DNA of 64,000 nt from Streptomyces sannanensis (GTDB taxonomy: Bacteria; Actinomycetota; Actinomycetes; Streptomycetales; Streptomycetaceae). Positions 55,432-64,000 of this stretch are shown here, in pieces (the stretch's first letter is position 1; each line of letters opens with the position of its first letter). The stretch is taken from NCBI RefSeq assembly GCF_039536205.1, contig NZ_BAAAYL010000001.1, positions 558,001-622,000 on the forward strand, written 5' to 3'. The notes beneath the pieces were generated by a model that was not told the origin of the DNA, did not search any database, and saw only the letters and a program-made list of their open reading frames with translations. The translations under genes and the position numbers were made by a program.

Positions 55432-57290
55432 CCACCGCTCCGCTGCCACCCGTCGCGCCGGAGGTCACGGCCACCCTGGTGGAAGAGCTCTCGCCCCGGC
55501 TGCGCAAGCGGCTGGACGCGGCGGTCTCCAAACTCGGCGCCCGCCCCACCCACCGCGACGGGGACACGGTGACGATCGCCGTCGACGACGACACCGAACT
55601 GCGCCTGCACGCCCCGGGCGGCGTCGTGGCGACCGCGGACGCCATCACCTGCGGCTGCCTCCTCGCCCCGGCCTGCGTCCACCGCGCAGCCGCCGCCTGC
55701 GCCGCTCCCACGTCAGACCCGGCACCACACCCCGACGACCACCCCACCCAGGCGGCCCCCGAACCCGCCAAGCACCCCGACGACACGACCCCCGCCCCCA
55801 CACCGTCCCCCGACCCCGCCCCCGGCCCTGACCCCTCGACCGACGTGGCAAGCCCAGCCCAGCGCGCCGCAGCCGACGCCCTGTGGTCGGCAGGCGCCGC
55901 CGTCCTCGAGGCAGGCGTCGACGGAGCCGGCGCCGTCACCCAGGCGGCTCTCCTCCGCGCCGCGCACACCGCCCGGCTCCACCACCTGCCACGCGCCGCC
56001 GGCGCCGCGCTCTCCGTCGTCACCCTGCTCCGCACGGCCCGCGCCAAAGACCCGTCCTACCGCACCGCCGAACTCGTCACCGCACTCGCCGAACTCCTGG
56101 GCACCGCACACCGGGTGACAACCGCGACCGGCACCGAGCTGGCCGCCGCCAGGGGCCGCGCGCGCCGCCCGTACACCCCGGACGGCTCGCTGCGCCTGTA
56201 CGGCCTGTTCACCGAACCCGTGGTCACCGACTCGGGGCACGGCGGCGTCCGCACCTGGGTCGCCGGACCCGACGGCCGACTCTGCACGGTCGGCGACGTG
56301 GCACCCGGCGGCGCCGGGCGCGCCCTCGGCGTGGCCGACCGGGCCGTCCGCCTCGGAGACACCGCACTCACCCACCGGGAACTCGGCCGGGCCGGCCTGG
56401 CGGTCTCCGGCGCGACGGTCTCACCCGACGGCCGACTGGGCGCCGGCAAGGGCGTCAAGGCCGTCACCGCCCGGGGCGCGAGCTGGGCGGAGCCGCCGCT
56501 CGCCGCCTTCTGGGAGACACCGCCGCCCGAACAGGCCGCCCGCGCCCTGCGCTCCACCTCCCGCTACGCGGACCCGGACGGCGCCGGCCACGACCTGATC
56601 TTCCTGGACGTCGAACTCCTCGGCCCCGTACACGAATCAGGCGGCACCTGCCTGCTCGCCTTGTGCGCCGGAGGCATCCCCGTCCGGCTCACGGCCGCCG
56701 ACGACGACCCAGCACTGGCCCACCGCGACAACCTGACGCTGCTCGCCACCGCGCCGGGCACACGGCTCAGGATCATCGGCCGCCTGGTCCCCGCACCCCA
56801 CCCCAGACTCACCCTCCTCGCCTGCTCCCACCCCATCGGCGAAGGCACGATCGACCTCGGCCTCGACCGCCTGCGCCGCGCCGACCTCCCCCTCCCGGAC
56901 GCCCGCGCGCACCCCGCCCCGCCCCGGCCGGGCGGCCCCGGCGCACACTCGCCCCTGCACCTCCTGGAACGCCGCGTCGAACAGACGGTCCCGGCCGGCC
57001 GCGCCGCCCTCGGCATACTCACCGATGTCTCCGCCGACTCCCACCGCCTGCGCCGGGCAGGCCTTCCCACGGCCGCCGGACTGCTCACCGCCCTGTGCAC
57101 CTCGGCCGCCCGACGCGAACGCGACCCCTTCGGCCGTCTCCTCCCCGCCGACACCGACACCTTCGCCACCCACTGGCTCTCCGCCGCCCGCTACACAGCC
57201 GCAGTATCCGAGTCCCTGTGCGCGGCGGCCTGGGAACCGGCGCAACACGGCCCGGTCACGGCGCCATCCGTCCCGGCACTGACTCATTGA
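55428..57290 (+). CDS. SWIM zinc-finger protein (YehQ-like)
   Basis: A 620-residue protein; the ATG at 55428 overlaps the previous stop. An N-terminal SWIM motif C75-x-C77-x5-C83-x-H85 (CGCLLAPACVH) should bind zinc and nucleic acid or protein. A Pro/Asp-rich linker (about 95-140) follows, then a mostly alpha/beta region of unknown function (TPDGSLRLYGLFTEPVVTDS, GTRLRIIGRLVPAPHPRLTL). Corresponds to the SWIM protein that closes YehL/M/P/Q-type operons. It may target the ATPase complex to DNA or RNA (inference). Confidence 0.85.
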   Translation: MTTAPLPPVAPEVTATLVEELSPRLRKRLDAAVSKLGARPTHRDGDTVTIAVDDDTELRLHAPGGVVATADAITCGCLLAPACVHRAAAACAAPTSDPAPHPDDHPTQAAPEPAKHPDDTTPAPTPSPDPAPGPDPSTDVASPAQRAAADALWSAGAAVLEAGVDGAGAVTQAALLRAAHTARLHHLPRAAGAALSVVTLLRTARAKDPSYRTAELVTALAELLGTAHRVTTATGTELAAARGRARRPYTPDGSLRLYGLFTEPVVTDSGHGGVRTWVAGPDGRLCTVGDVAPGGAGRALGVADRAVRLGDTALTHRELGRAGLAVSGATVSPDGRLGAGKGVKAVTARGASWAEPPLAAFWETPPPEQAARALRSTSRYADPDGAGHDLIFLDVELLGPVHESGGTCLLALCAGGIPVRLTAADDDPALAHRDNLTLLATAPGTRLRIIGRLVPAPHPRLTLLACSHPIGEGTIDLGLDRLRRADLPLPDARAHPAPPRPGGPGAHSPLHLLERRVEQTVPAGRAALGILTDVSADSHRLRRAGLPTAAGLLTALCTSAARRERDPFGRLLPADTDTFATHWLSAARYTAAVSESLCAAAWEPAQHGPVTAPSVPALTH

Positions 57291-57331
57291 CGGGCGGGCG
57301 GTGCTGCTCCCGGCTGCAGCGCCCCGCCCGT
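57290..57331 (+). terminator. operon-end hairpin
   Basis: ACGGGCGGG... (from 57290) pairs with ...CCCGCCCGT (to 57331), a stem of about 12-13 bp with one mismatch, beginning at the stop codon of the SWIM gene. The following stretch to 57523 holds no convincing gene. Confidence 0.65.
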
Positions 57332-57523
57332 CGGCCGGGAGCGGGATCGAGACGGTGGCGCGTGAGGAGATCGCCGAAGACTTCTGGTTCATGACACCGG
57401 TTTGCGCGCTCGCGGACGGCGCCCGGGTCCACGAGACCATCGGCGACCACCGGGCCGCCGCCGAGCACTGCACGCTGGCGGCCACGGTCCCGTACTGCTT
57501 CAAAACCTGTGCCGTTCGGAAAC

Positions 57524-57859
57524 TCATCGTTGCTGCTCGGAGGGGGTCTGGCGCGGCATCACGGTCTGCTGGAACCCTGTCCGGGTGATCGTCTGAAACA
57601 GGTTGTGGGCCTTCAGTGGCTTGTCCAGGTAGAGGACGCCCTCGTTGGGGGCGTCGAACCCGGTCATCAGCTTCGCGGTCACCACCAGGAAGCACAGCGG
57701 GTCGTCAGGGGTGAGGAACCGCCGCTTCTGCTCCTCCTCCTCGGCCTCCGACAGTTGGAACGGCCGCATAGCGGGGTCTTCGTCCTTGGAGTCCGAGACA
57801 GTTTTGAGCACTTGGCAGGCGCCGACCTCAAAGACGGCAACGAACGTCTCTGCCTGCAC
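57524..57859 (-). pseudogene. type I restriction enzyme R subunit (HsdR) fragment
   Basis: The 111-codon frame contains FLTPDDPLCFLVVTAKLMTG, FDAPNEGVLYLDKPLKAHNL and FQTITRT. These are the helicase motifs V-VI region of HsdR translocase subunits (VVTAKLMTGFDAP...YLDKPL...QxIxRTNR). The final Arg finger is altered (TGFQ instead of TNR), and both the nuclease and the remaining helicase parts are missing. No HsdM or HsdS is nearby. Confidence 0.75.
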
Positions 57860-57969
57860 CTCGGACTGAAACTCGCGCGGTTCACCGGCCGCTACCGGCC
57901 TGCCTGCTGCCCCCCAGTCCGGCGACGGCCCGCTGCCCCGCGCTGCAGACGGGCGGCGGAAAAGGGCGA

Positions 57970-58042
57970 CGGCCCCGCCATCGGTGGCGGGGCCGCGACC
58001 TGTCCGTGCGGGCCGGGGCCGGGCCCGACCCGGCCCGCACGG
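57970..58042 (-). terminator. double hairpin after the Kelch-subtilisin gene
   Basis: Two perfect stems, 10 bp (57970-57979 with 57986-57995) and 13 bp (58004-58016 with 58030-58042), lie just downstream of the protease stop at 58052. Confidence 0.75.
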
Positions 58043-58051
58043 GGTGTCGGA

Positions 58052-61000
58052 TCAGGTGCAGGTGTAGCCGGGTTTGAGAGAGAAGTCGGCCATGGTCGTC
58101 ATGCCCGGCTTGACCTTGACCGATGCGGGCTGCGTTGCCCACTTGTCCTTGGACGCGATCACCGTGAGCGAGTTGTTGCCGACATCCAGCCAGAACACGT
58201 ACTGACCGTTTCGGTCGGTCCTCAGCGTGTAGCTCGCCGTCTTCGAAAGGATCTGCACGGTCGCTCCGCTCAGCGGCGCCGGTGTGCCGGTGCAGCCGAC
58301 TCCGGTGACCGTCCCGGTGATCTTTCCCCAGGTCTTCGGCGGATTCACCACGAATGTCACCGGCACCGGCGCGATCGCGTACGGGGTCTTCGCGCTGATC
58401 GTGAGCTGTGCGGTGAAGGTGCCCGGTTGGGTGATCTCGGCGACGTCCGCTTTGAAACTCACGGTGACGTCAACGCTCTCGCCCGGCTGGATCGTCACAT
58501 CGGTCCTGTCCTCTGACAGCCAGGGGACATCGGTCGTGGCGCACTGGTCATAGCCGGGCAGCAGCTCGGAGCTCCTGGTCGCGGCGAACCCTCTGGTGGA
58601 ACCTCCGATCTTGTAGAAGCCGCAGGCGGAGCCGCCGCGGTAGACGGTGTTGTTGGAGTTGGGCAGCGCGGTCCAGGTATCGGAACGCGGGTCGTAGGCG
58701 AAGCCCTGGTTGGTGAGCGTGCTGGTGCCGTCGGTCACGCCGCCGGACACCAGGAGCTTGCCGTCTGCCGCCGAATAGCCCATCGCCCACAGGTCGATCG
58801 GCAGGTCGGCAACGGAGCTCCAGCTGTCCGATGCCGGGTCGTAGCCATAGGCGTGCTTGGTGCTGGTGCGTGCGTCTTGCCACCCGCCCGCGCAGTTCAG
58901 CGTGTTCGCGATGGCGCCGCAGCCGAGCCAGGAGGTCGGCTCCGGATACGCCGCCCCCGAACTCCAGGAGTTGGAGGCCGGGTCGTACACCTGCACATCC
59001 GTCGTGCCGCAGGCGGTCGTGCAGCCGCCGACGATGTAGATCTTGCCGCCCAGCACGGCCACGGCGGCGCCGGCGTGTGGTTTCGGGTTGTCGGCGCCGG
59101 TGGACCAGGCGCCGGTGGCCGGGTCGTAGATCTCGGTCTTGGCCACCGTATTCCCGTCTGCTTCCCAACCGCCGAAGACGTAGAGCTTTCCGCCGTAGGC
59201 GGCCGCCTGCGGAGCCTCACGTCCGGTGCTCAGGTTGGGCAGGGCACTCCACGCCTGGGTACCTGGGTCGTAGACGTAGGCCTTGTTGAGGAAGTTCGTG
59301 CCGTCGGTTCCGGCGACCGAGTAGACCTTGCCGCCCATGGTGGCCACGGCGTTGTCCATGATCGGAATCGGGTAGTCGGCCAGCGTCGTCCACGGCGCCG
59401 CGTACGGCGTCGTCGACGGCTTGGCCGCCGCCCGCGCGGTCGTGCCGGGCTGCAGCCGCAGGGGACTGTAGTCTCCCTTCACCTCCTGCAGCGGAGCACC
59501 CTTCTGCTCCGCGGCGGGCTGGTAGCCGCCCGGCAGCTCACCGATGTCGGCGGTCACCGGGGCGGTTCCGGTGTTCTTCAGGGTCAGGGTGGAGTTGCCC
59601 TGGCCCTTCCAGCCGACGGTGGTGCTGAGTTCGGCCGGGCTGACCGTGAGCCGGGGTGCGGGCAGGGCGAACGTGCCGTCCGATGCCTGGTGCGGGGCGA
59701 CATTGACGGTGATGTCCTGTGCGCTGTAGGAGTTCCCCGCCGTGGCGGAGAAGGTGTGCTCCCCGGTGAGGGAGGAGAACATCCAGTAGAAGCCGTCGCC
59801 CAGGTTCGGGTCGTTCGGCGTCGCCGCCGAGGTCGTCTTCTCGGCGGGCTTGTCGGCGGAGGTCACCGTAGCGCCGTTGATTGCGGCCCCGGTGTTCTTG
59901 TCGGTCACCTGGCCGAGGACCAGGCCGCCCGGTGCCGGGTCGCACGTGCGGCCGCCGAGGAAGACGTCGTCGACCTGCCACCAGAAGCCCCAACGGCCGG
60001 TGAAGTGGAACCTGACCTGGACGTTGGCCTTGCCGGCGGCCTGGGACAGGTCCACGGTCTCGGTCCGCGGCCCCAGGACGCTGTTGCTGGTGTGGTGCCA
60101 GACAGTGGTCCATGTCTGGCCGCCGTCGACGCTGAGATCGACGTCCCCTGTGCCCGAGTAGGAACCCATGTAATCGGTGCGGAAGGACAGGATCGGCTGG
60201 GTGTGCCGGCTGAAGTCCATCACTGGGCTGATCAGCGAGCTGTCCTGCTTGTTGTTGCCGTAGCGATCGCTGTCGAGGACGGCGAAGCCGCCGGACCCCC
60301 CGGTCCTGTTGCCGCGCTTGCCGGGGTCGTTGAACACCCAGGTCTGGCCGTTGCCGATCATGTCGTCGACGGTCCAGCCCGCCGGCGCGGTGGTGCCGTC
60401 GAACGGCTCGGTGGTGCCGTCGTAGTGGAGGGTGTAGCCGGCCGCGGTGCAGGCCTTCGGGTCGACCAGTGCGTCGACGTCGTGCGTCACATCCGCCGAC
60501 CCGACCTGGATGTCGTGAGTGTCCTGCCGGTAGCCCGGGTACAGCGGATCGACCTGCAGGGTGTAGGTGGCTCCGGCGGGCAGGCTCAGGGCGTACTTCC
60601 CCGTCTTGGGGTCGGTGTAGGCGACCGCCGTCGGCTCGTCCTTGACCCGTACCGTCGCATACAGCGGCCAGCCCTGACCGGAACCGTCATGGACCACACC
60701 GGAGACGTTCACGCTCGGCTTCGCGGTCAGCGCGAAGTTCTCGGTCACCGTCTGACCGTCGCCGACGGTGACACCCGAAACGGTCTTGGTCGCGTACCCG
60801 AACTTGCTCGCGCTGACGTCATACGTTCCCGTCGGCGCGGTCAAGGTGTAGCGCCCCTGCTTGTCCGTCATGGCCGTGACGTCACCGACGGTAACCTTGG
60901 CCGTCGCCAGCGGAGCGCTGCCGTCCGTGACGGTACCCGTGACAGTGCCGCGCGGCCCGGAACGGAACGCCTCGACGTTCAACAGCAGGTTGGGGGAACC

Positions 61001-62188
61001 GGTGCCCGGGGCGGTCACCACTCCGGTGGTGGCTGAGGAGGTCAGCGCCCCTGCGACCTGCGATGGGGTGGCGGTGGGGTTGTCCGCCAGGTAGAGCGCG
61101 GCTGCTCCGGCCACGTGCGGGGACGCCATCGAGGTGCCGTTGATGGTGTTGGTGGCGGTGTCGCCGGTGTTCCACGCCGACGTGATGGCTGACCCGGGCG
61201 CGAAGATGTCCACCGCGCTTCCGTAGTTGGAGAAGCTGGAGCGGGCGTCGCCGCTGGTGGTGGAGCCGACGGTGAGGGCCTCGGTCACGCGGGCCGGGGA
61301 CGAAGTGAAGGCATCGACGTTGTCGTTGCCCGCCGCCACGGCGTAGGTGACCCCGGAGGCTATGGAGTTGCGGACAGCGGTGTCCAGCGCCGTGTTGACA
61401 GCGCCACCGAGGCTCATGTTGGCCACCGCGGGCTTGACGGCGTTGGCGGTCACCCAGTCCACGCCCGCGATGACGCCGGAGGTGGCACCGGAGCCGGTGT
61501 TGTCGAGCACGCGTACCGCGACGATCTTGGCCGCCTTGGCCACACCGTACGACGAGCCCGCGACCGTGCCGGCGACATGCGTGCCGTGGCCGTTGCCATC
61601 CGCGGCGATATTGTCGCCGTCCACGAAGTCGTACCCGTAGCCGGCGCGGCCGCCGAAGTCCTGGTGACTGATGCGCACACCGGAGTCGATGATGTAGGCC
61701 GTGACCCCGCCGCCCGCCGTACCCGCATAGGTGTAGCTGCTGTCGAGCGGCAGGGCTCGCTGGTCGATCCGGTCCAGCCCCCAGGAGGGCGGATTGGGCT
61801 GAGTGCCGGTCGGGCCGGTGCCGGTCACCTTGACGACCTGGTCCTGCACGACGGACTCCACGGCCGGGTCGGCGGCGAACCGCTTGGCCTGCTTCTCCGT
61901 CAGCTCGACGGCGTAGCCGTTGAGCGCCGTGCGGTAGGTCCTCTTGACCTTGGCACCGTACTTGGCGGCCAGATCCTTTCCCTTGCCCGAGCCGGCGTCG
62001 GCTCCCTTGCCGAGGATCACGATGTACCGATCCTTGATGGCACCGGACGCGCCCGCGTTCTCGATCGTACCTTCGGCCTGGCTCGCCGCCGTCGCGGGCA
62101 GCGCCGGACCGACGCCAAGCGTCAGGGCCGCAACGGTGACCGCGGCCGCGCCCTTGAGGGTGCGCCGGGTACGTGCAATCAGTGGCAT
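58052..62188 (-). CDS. secreted subtilisin-like protease with C-terminal Kelch repeats
   Basis: A 1378-residue protein; the ATG at 62188 has GAGGAG 6-7 nt upstream (the frame is open to 62389 but lacks a signal there). Domains: signal peptide (1-36, ending PATAA), inhibitor I9 propeptide (about 50-120, [10 protein letters not shown]), peptidase S8 with Asp168, His201, Asn288 and Ser353 (NGTSMASPH), carboxypeptidase-regulatory-like beta domains (about 410-570), a jelly-roll/MAM-like domain (about 600-750), and Kelch-type beta-propeller repeats (about 945-1210), then Ig-like and regulatory-like domains. It should be exported, self-processed and act on extracellular proteins; the propeller probably binds substrate or surface. 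No sorting motif is seen at the C-terminus. Confidence 0.93.
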   Translation of the reverse strand: MPLIARTRRTLKGAAAVTVAALTLGVGPALPATAASQAEGTIENAGASGAIKDRYIVILGKGADAGSGKGKDLAAKYGAKVKRTYRTALNGYAVELTEKQAKRFAADPAVESVVQDQVVKVTGTGPTGTQPNPPSWGLDRIDQRALPLDSSYTYAGTAGGGVTAYIIDSGVRISHQDFGGRAGYGYDFVDGDNIAADGNGHGTHVAGTVAGSSYGVAKAAKIVAVRVLDNTGSGATSGVIAGVDWVTANAVKPAVANMSLGGAVNTALDTAVRNSIASGVTYAVAAGNDNVDAFTSSPARVTEALTVGSTTSGDARSSFSNYGSAVDIFAPGSAITSAWNTGDTATNTINGTSMASPHVAGAAALYLADNPTATPSQVAGALTSSATTGVVTAPGTGSPNLLLNVEAFRSGPRGTVTGTVTDGSAPLATAKVTVGDVTAMTDKQGRYTLTAPTGTYDVSASKFGYATKTVSGVTVGDGQTVTENFALTAKPSVNVSGVVHDGSGQGWPLYATVRVKDEPTAVAYTDPKTGKYALSLPAGATYTLQVDPLYPGYRQDTHDIQVGSADVTHDVDALVDPKACTAAGYTLHYDGTTEPFDGTTAPAGWTVDDMIGNGQTWVFNDPGKRGNRTGGSGGFAVLDSDRYGNNKQDSSLISPVMDFSRHTQPILSFRTDYMGSYSGTGDVDLSVDGGQTWTTVWHHTSNSVLGPRTETVDLSQAAGKANVQVRFHFTGRWGFWWQVDDVFLGGRTCDPAPGGLVLGQVTDKNTGAAINGATVTSADKPAEKTTSAATPNDPNLGDGFYWMFSSLTGEHTFSATAGNSYSAQDITVNVAPHQASDGTFALPAPRLTVSPAELSTTVGWKGQGNSTLTLKNTGTAPVTADIGELPGGYQPAAEQKGAPLQEVKGDYSPLRLQPGTTARAAAKPSTTPYAAPWTTLADYPIPIMDNAVATMGGKVYSVAGTDGTNFLNKAYVYDPGTQAWSALPNLSTGREAPQAAAYGGKLYVFGGWEADGNTVAKTEIYDPATGAWSTGADNPKPHAGAAVAVLGGKIYIVGGCTTACGTTDVQVYDPASNSWSSGAAYPEPTSWLGCGAIANTLNCAGGWQDARTSTKHAYGYDPASDSWSSVADLPIDLWAMGYSAADGKLLVSGGVTDGTSTLTNQGFAYDPRSDTWTALPNSNNTVYRGGSACGFYKIGGSTRGFAATRSSELLPGYDQCATTDVPWLSEDRTDVTIQPGESVDVTVSFKADVAEITQPGTFTAQLTISAKTPYAIAPVPVTFVVNPPKTWGKITGTVTGVGCTGTPAPLSGATVQILSKTASYTLRTDRNGQYVFWLDVGNNSLTVIASKDKWATQPASVKVKPGMTTMADFSLKPGYTCT

Positions 62189-62379
62189 CAAAGCTCCTCT
62201 GCGGCGACGGCAAGCGCCACGATCAACGTCCGAACACGTCCGACCGCCGCGGTTAACGCAAGCGGACGCGATCTGAGACGGGCTGGTTGAGCGGAGGGAG
62301 GATGAGACATGTACAGCTCTCCTACGTACGGGGTGCGTGCAACCCCACATCGTGAATTCCTGATCAGGCAGATCTCGGC

Positions 62380-62619
62380 TCAGTCGCACTTCTTCAACCG
62401 CGGCTCGTTTCCGCGGCCCAGCGTGCTGTAGTACGGACTGAAGTCTGTGATCGCAGGGAGCTCGAGACCCTGCTCGGCCTCTTCCGGCCGGATGACGTCG
62501 ACCGCGATCATGTCGGGCTTCCCGTCGCCGCCATAGTCCACGGCAGATTCCAGCACGTGCTCACGCATCGTGGCCCTCGCCACTCCTGATGCGATGACGA
62601 AACGCGAGAATACGTTCAT
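62380..62619 (-). pseudogene. N-terminal stub of an S15/CocE-type peptidase
   Basis: From the ATG at 62619 the frame reads TMREHVLESAVDYGGDGKPD, MIAVDVIRPEEAEQGLELPA and DFSPYYSTLGRGNE, then ends after RLKKCD. Streptomyces Xaa-Pro dipeptidyl-peptidases have the same series (exVxSDGDGxxDxVAVDxxRP...VPVxxxxSPYYxTLGRGNE) followed by several hundred catalytic residues that are absent here. It lies upstream of the Kelch-subtilisin gene on the same strand. Confidence 0.65.
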
Positions 62620-62942
62620 TACCGTGCTTCCAGAAGCTGGATCAACCGGACGGGGTCGGCACTTTCCAGCCCCGAGGTGGTGCTCGGGGACACGAGGGTT
62701 CGACAGGACACGGTGCACGAGACTTTGTTCGCCCCTTCTGCCGGATGACAGGTTTACGCGGACCTTATGGCCGGCGGCACAGCTCCGTCATCGGTCGAAA
62801 GTCGGGACAATCCCAGCGCCGGCCCGACGAATGTCGAATCATGCAGACGCCCGGCAGCTCGACATCCTGTGGGGCTCGTTTATTCATCGTTGCTGGTCGA
62901 GAGCTTCCGGCTCCAGCCCCGCCGTTCTGAAATCATCCCGAG

Positions 62943-64000
62943 ATGATCGCGTCGCTCCTCTACAACGTGACCCGTCGACTGCTCTCGGTCCCAAGGGTGC
63001 TGCTGCGCCACGAGACTTCGAAGGACGCAGAGCTGCTGGTGCCGAGGCTCGAGAACGCGGTACTGCGCCGCCAACTCCACAGCCCCGTGCGCTACCAGCC
63101 CGCGGACCGGCTGTGGCCGGCGGCGCTGTCCTCACTCATACCCCGGCGGCGGTTGGCACAGGTCTTCCCCGTCACCCCGGGAACACTCCTGGCCTGGCAC
63201 CGCAAGCTCGTCACCCGGAAGTGGGACTACAGCAAACGGCGCACCACCTCGGGTCGGCCGCCGACCCGAGCCGAACTCAAGAAGCTCGTCCAACGCCTGG
63301 CCAGGGAGAACAGCCGCTGAGGGCATCGCAGGAGCCAAGGCGAACTCGCCCGGCTCGGGCACCCGATCGCCGCCTCGACGGCCTGGGAGATTCTCCATGC
63401 CGCGGGCGTCGATCCGGCCCCACGCCGCCACGGGCCGACCTGGCGCGAGTTCCTCACCACGCAGGCTGACGCCATCATCGCCTGCGACTTCCTGCACATC
63501 GACACCATTGGGCTCGAGCGCCTGTACGCGCTGGCGTTCCTCGAACACGGCACCCGCCGCCTCCACATCGCCGGTGTCACCGCCCATCCCACCGCCGCCC
63601 GGGCCACTCAGCAAGCCAGGAACATGGCCTGCGACCTCGGCATCCGTCTCGAGTCGCTGCGGTTCCTCATCCGAGACCGCGACTCCAAATACACCGAGAG
63701 CTTCGACACCGTCTTCCAGGCCGAGGACATCGAAACCCTGAAGACGCCACCACGAGCACCGAGGGCGAATGCCCAATGTGAAAGGGTCATCGGGACCCTC
63801 CGCCGGGAGGTCCTCGACTATGTCCTGATCCTGAACGAGGCCCATGTCCACCGCGTTCTGACCGAGTACCAGCGGCACTACAACCAGCATCGTCCGCACC
63901 GGGCCCGGAACCAACTACCGCCCGATGCCCCAGCGCAGCCAGCCCCGGTCCACGGCCTCGACCCCTGCCGGATCCGTCGCACCCGAGTCCTCGGCGGCCT
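62943..64000 (+). pseudogene. integrase-core (DDE) transposase, nonsense mutation, runs off window
   Basis: From 62943 the frame reads MIASLLYNVTRRLLSVPRVL and RLENAVLRRQLHSPVRYQPA, meets TGA at 63318-63320, then continues in the same frame without another stop to the window edge. At the stop, family members have Trp (RENxRWGHRRIQGEL; here REN-S-R-stop-GHRRSQGEL), so one TGG-to-TGA change broke the gene. The catalytic core remains: Asp in IIACDFLHIDT, Asp in FLIRDRDSKYTESF, Glu in ANAQCERVIGTLRRE. The C-terminus continues beyond the window. The IS ends were not found; 62720-62942 holds no gene. Confidence 0.85.

Noticed and set aside
57301..57588. Short plus-strand frame after the SWIM gene
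   Set aside because: The middle looks weakly coding, but it starts inside a terminator hairpin, has no ribosome site, and overlaps the better supported HsdR fragment on the other strand.
1..64000. tRNA or rRNA genes
   Set aside because: No cloverleaf-like stretch with GTTCGA-type T-loop and matching arms, and no rRNA signature, was noticed on inspection; a tRNA scan would be needed to exclude one.

Overview
The window is very GC-rich. Gene starts are mostly ATG or GTG behind purine-rich ribosome binding sites, rare TTA codons occur, and the protein families are actinobacterial, so this is almost certainly a Streptomyces (or close relative) chromosome. The density of broken genes, insertion-sequence debris and secondary-metabolism genes suggests an accessory region such as a chromosome arm. 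Calls were made by eye from translations and family motifs; no database search was run.

Region 1 (1-21.4 kb) is a lipid/polyketide locus. It holds a partial ABC-transporter ATPase, a class B flavin monooxygenase, two WS/DGAT-like acyltransferases (HHxxxDG), an NAD(P)-dependent thioester/acyl reductase, and a three-gene PUFA-synthase-type machine in one orientation: PfaD-like enoyl reductase, a KS-AT-ACP-KR-DH protein and a KS-CLF-AT-DH-DH protein. There is only one ACP. A reductase and two ester-forming acyltransferases sit next to the synthase, so a reductively released and then esterified long-chain product (fatty alcohol or wax-ester-like) is the best inference. No phosphopantetheinyl transferase is visible.

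Region 2 (21.5-44 kb) is a patchwork. It contains a subtilisin-like protease gene that has lost its catalytic-serine motif, divergent from a TrmB/LuxR-type regulator across a triple palindromic repeat; a HEAT / MerR-HEAT operon with a textbook 19-bp-spacer MerR promoter; a DEAD-box helicase; a second regulator of the same architecture divergent from a small exported protein; redox/housekeeping genes (AhpD-like, pirin, GNAT); Tn3, IS5 and integrase remnants; an IS1380 element with a target duplication; an IS607 element (TnpA serine recombinase plus TnpB); and a stand-alone gene for RNA polymerase alpha outside any ribosomal-protein operon.

Region 3 (44.2-57.3 kb) is a tight five-gene operon with ATGA overlaps at three of its four junctions: DUF4132 protein, a 1728-residue partner, MoxR AAA+ ATPase, a DUF5682-vWA fusion and a SWIM zinc-finger protein. 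It corresponds to the E. coli yeh (molR/yehL/yehM/yehP/yehQ) type of MoxR-vWA system, whose biochemical role is unknown. It is flanked by a broken barstar gene and a broken HsdR fragment, as in a decayed defence island.

Region 4 (57.3-64 kb) holds a large secreted subtilisin with C-terminal Kelch repeats, the N-terminal stub of an S15-type peptidase, and a DDE transposase interrupted by one TGG-to-TGA nonsense change that runs off the window.
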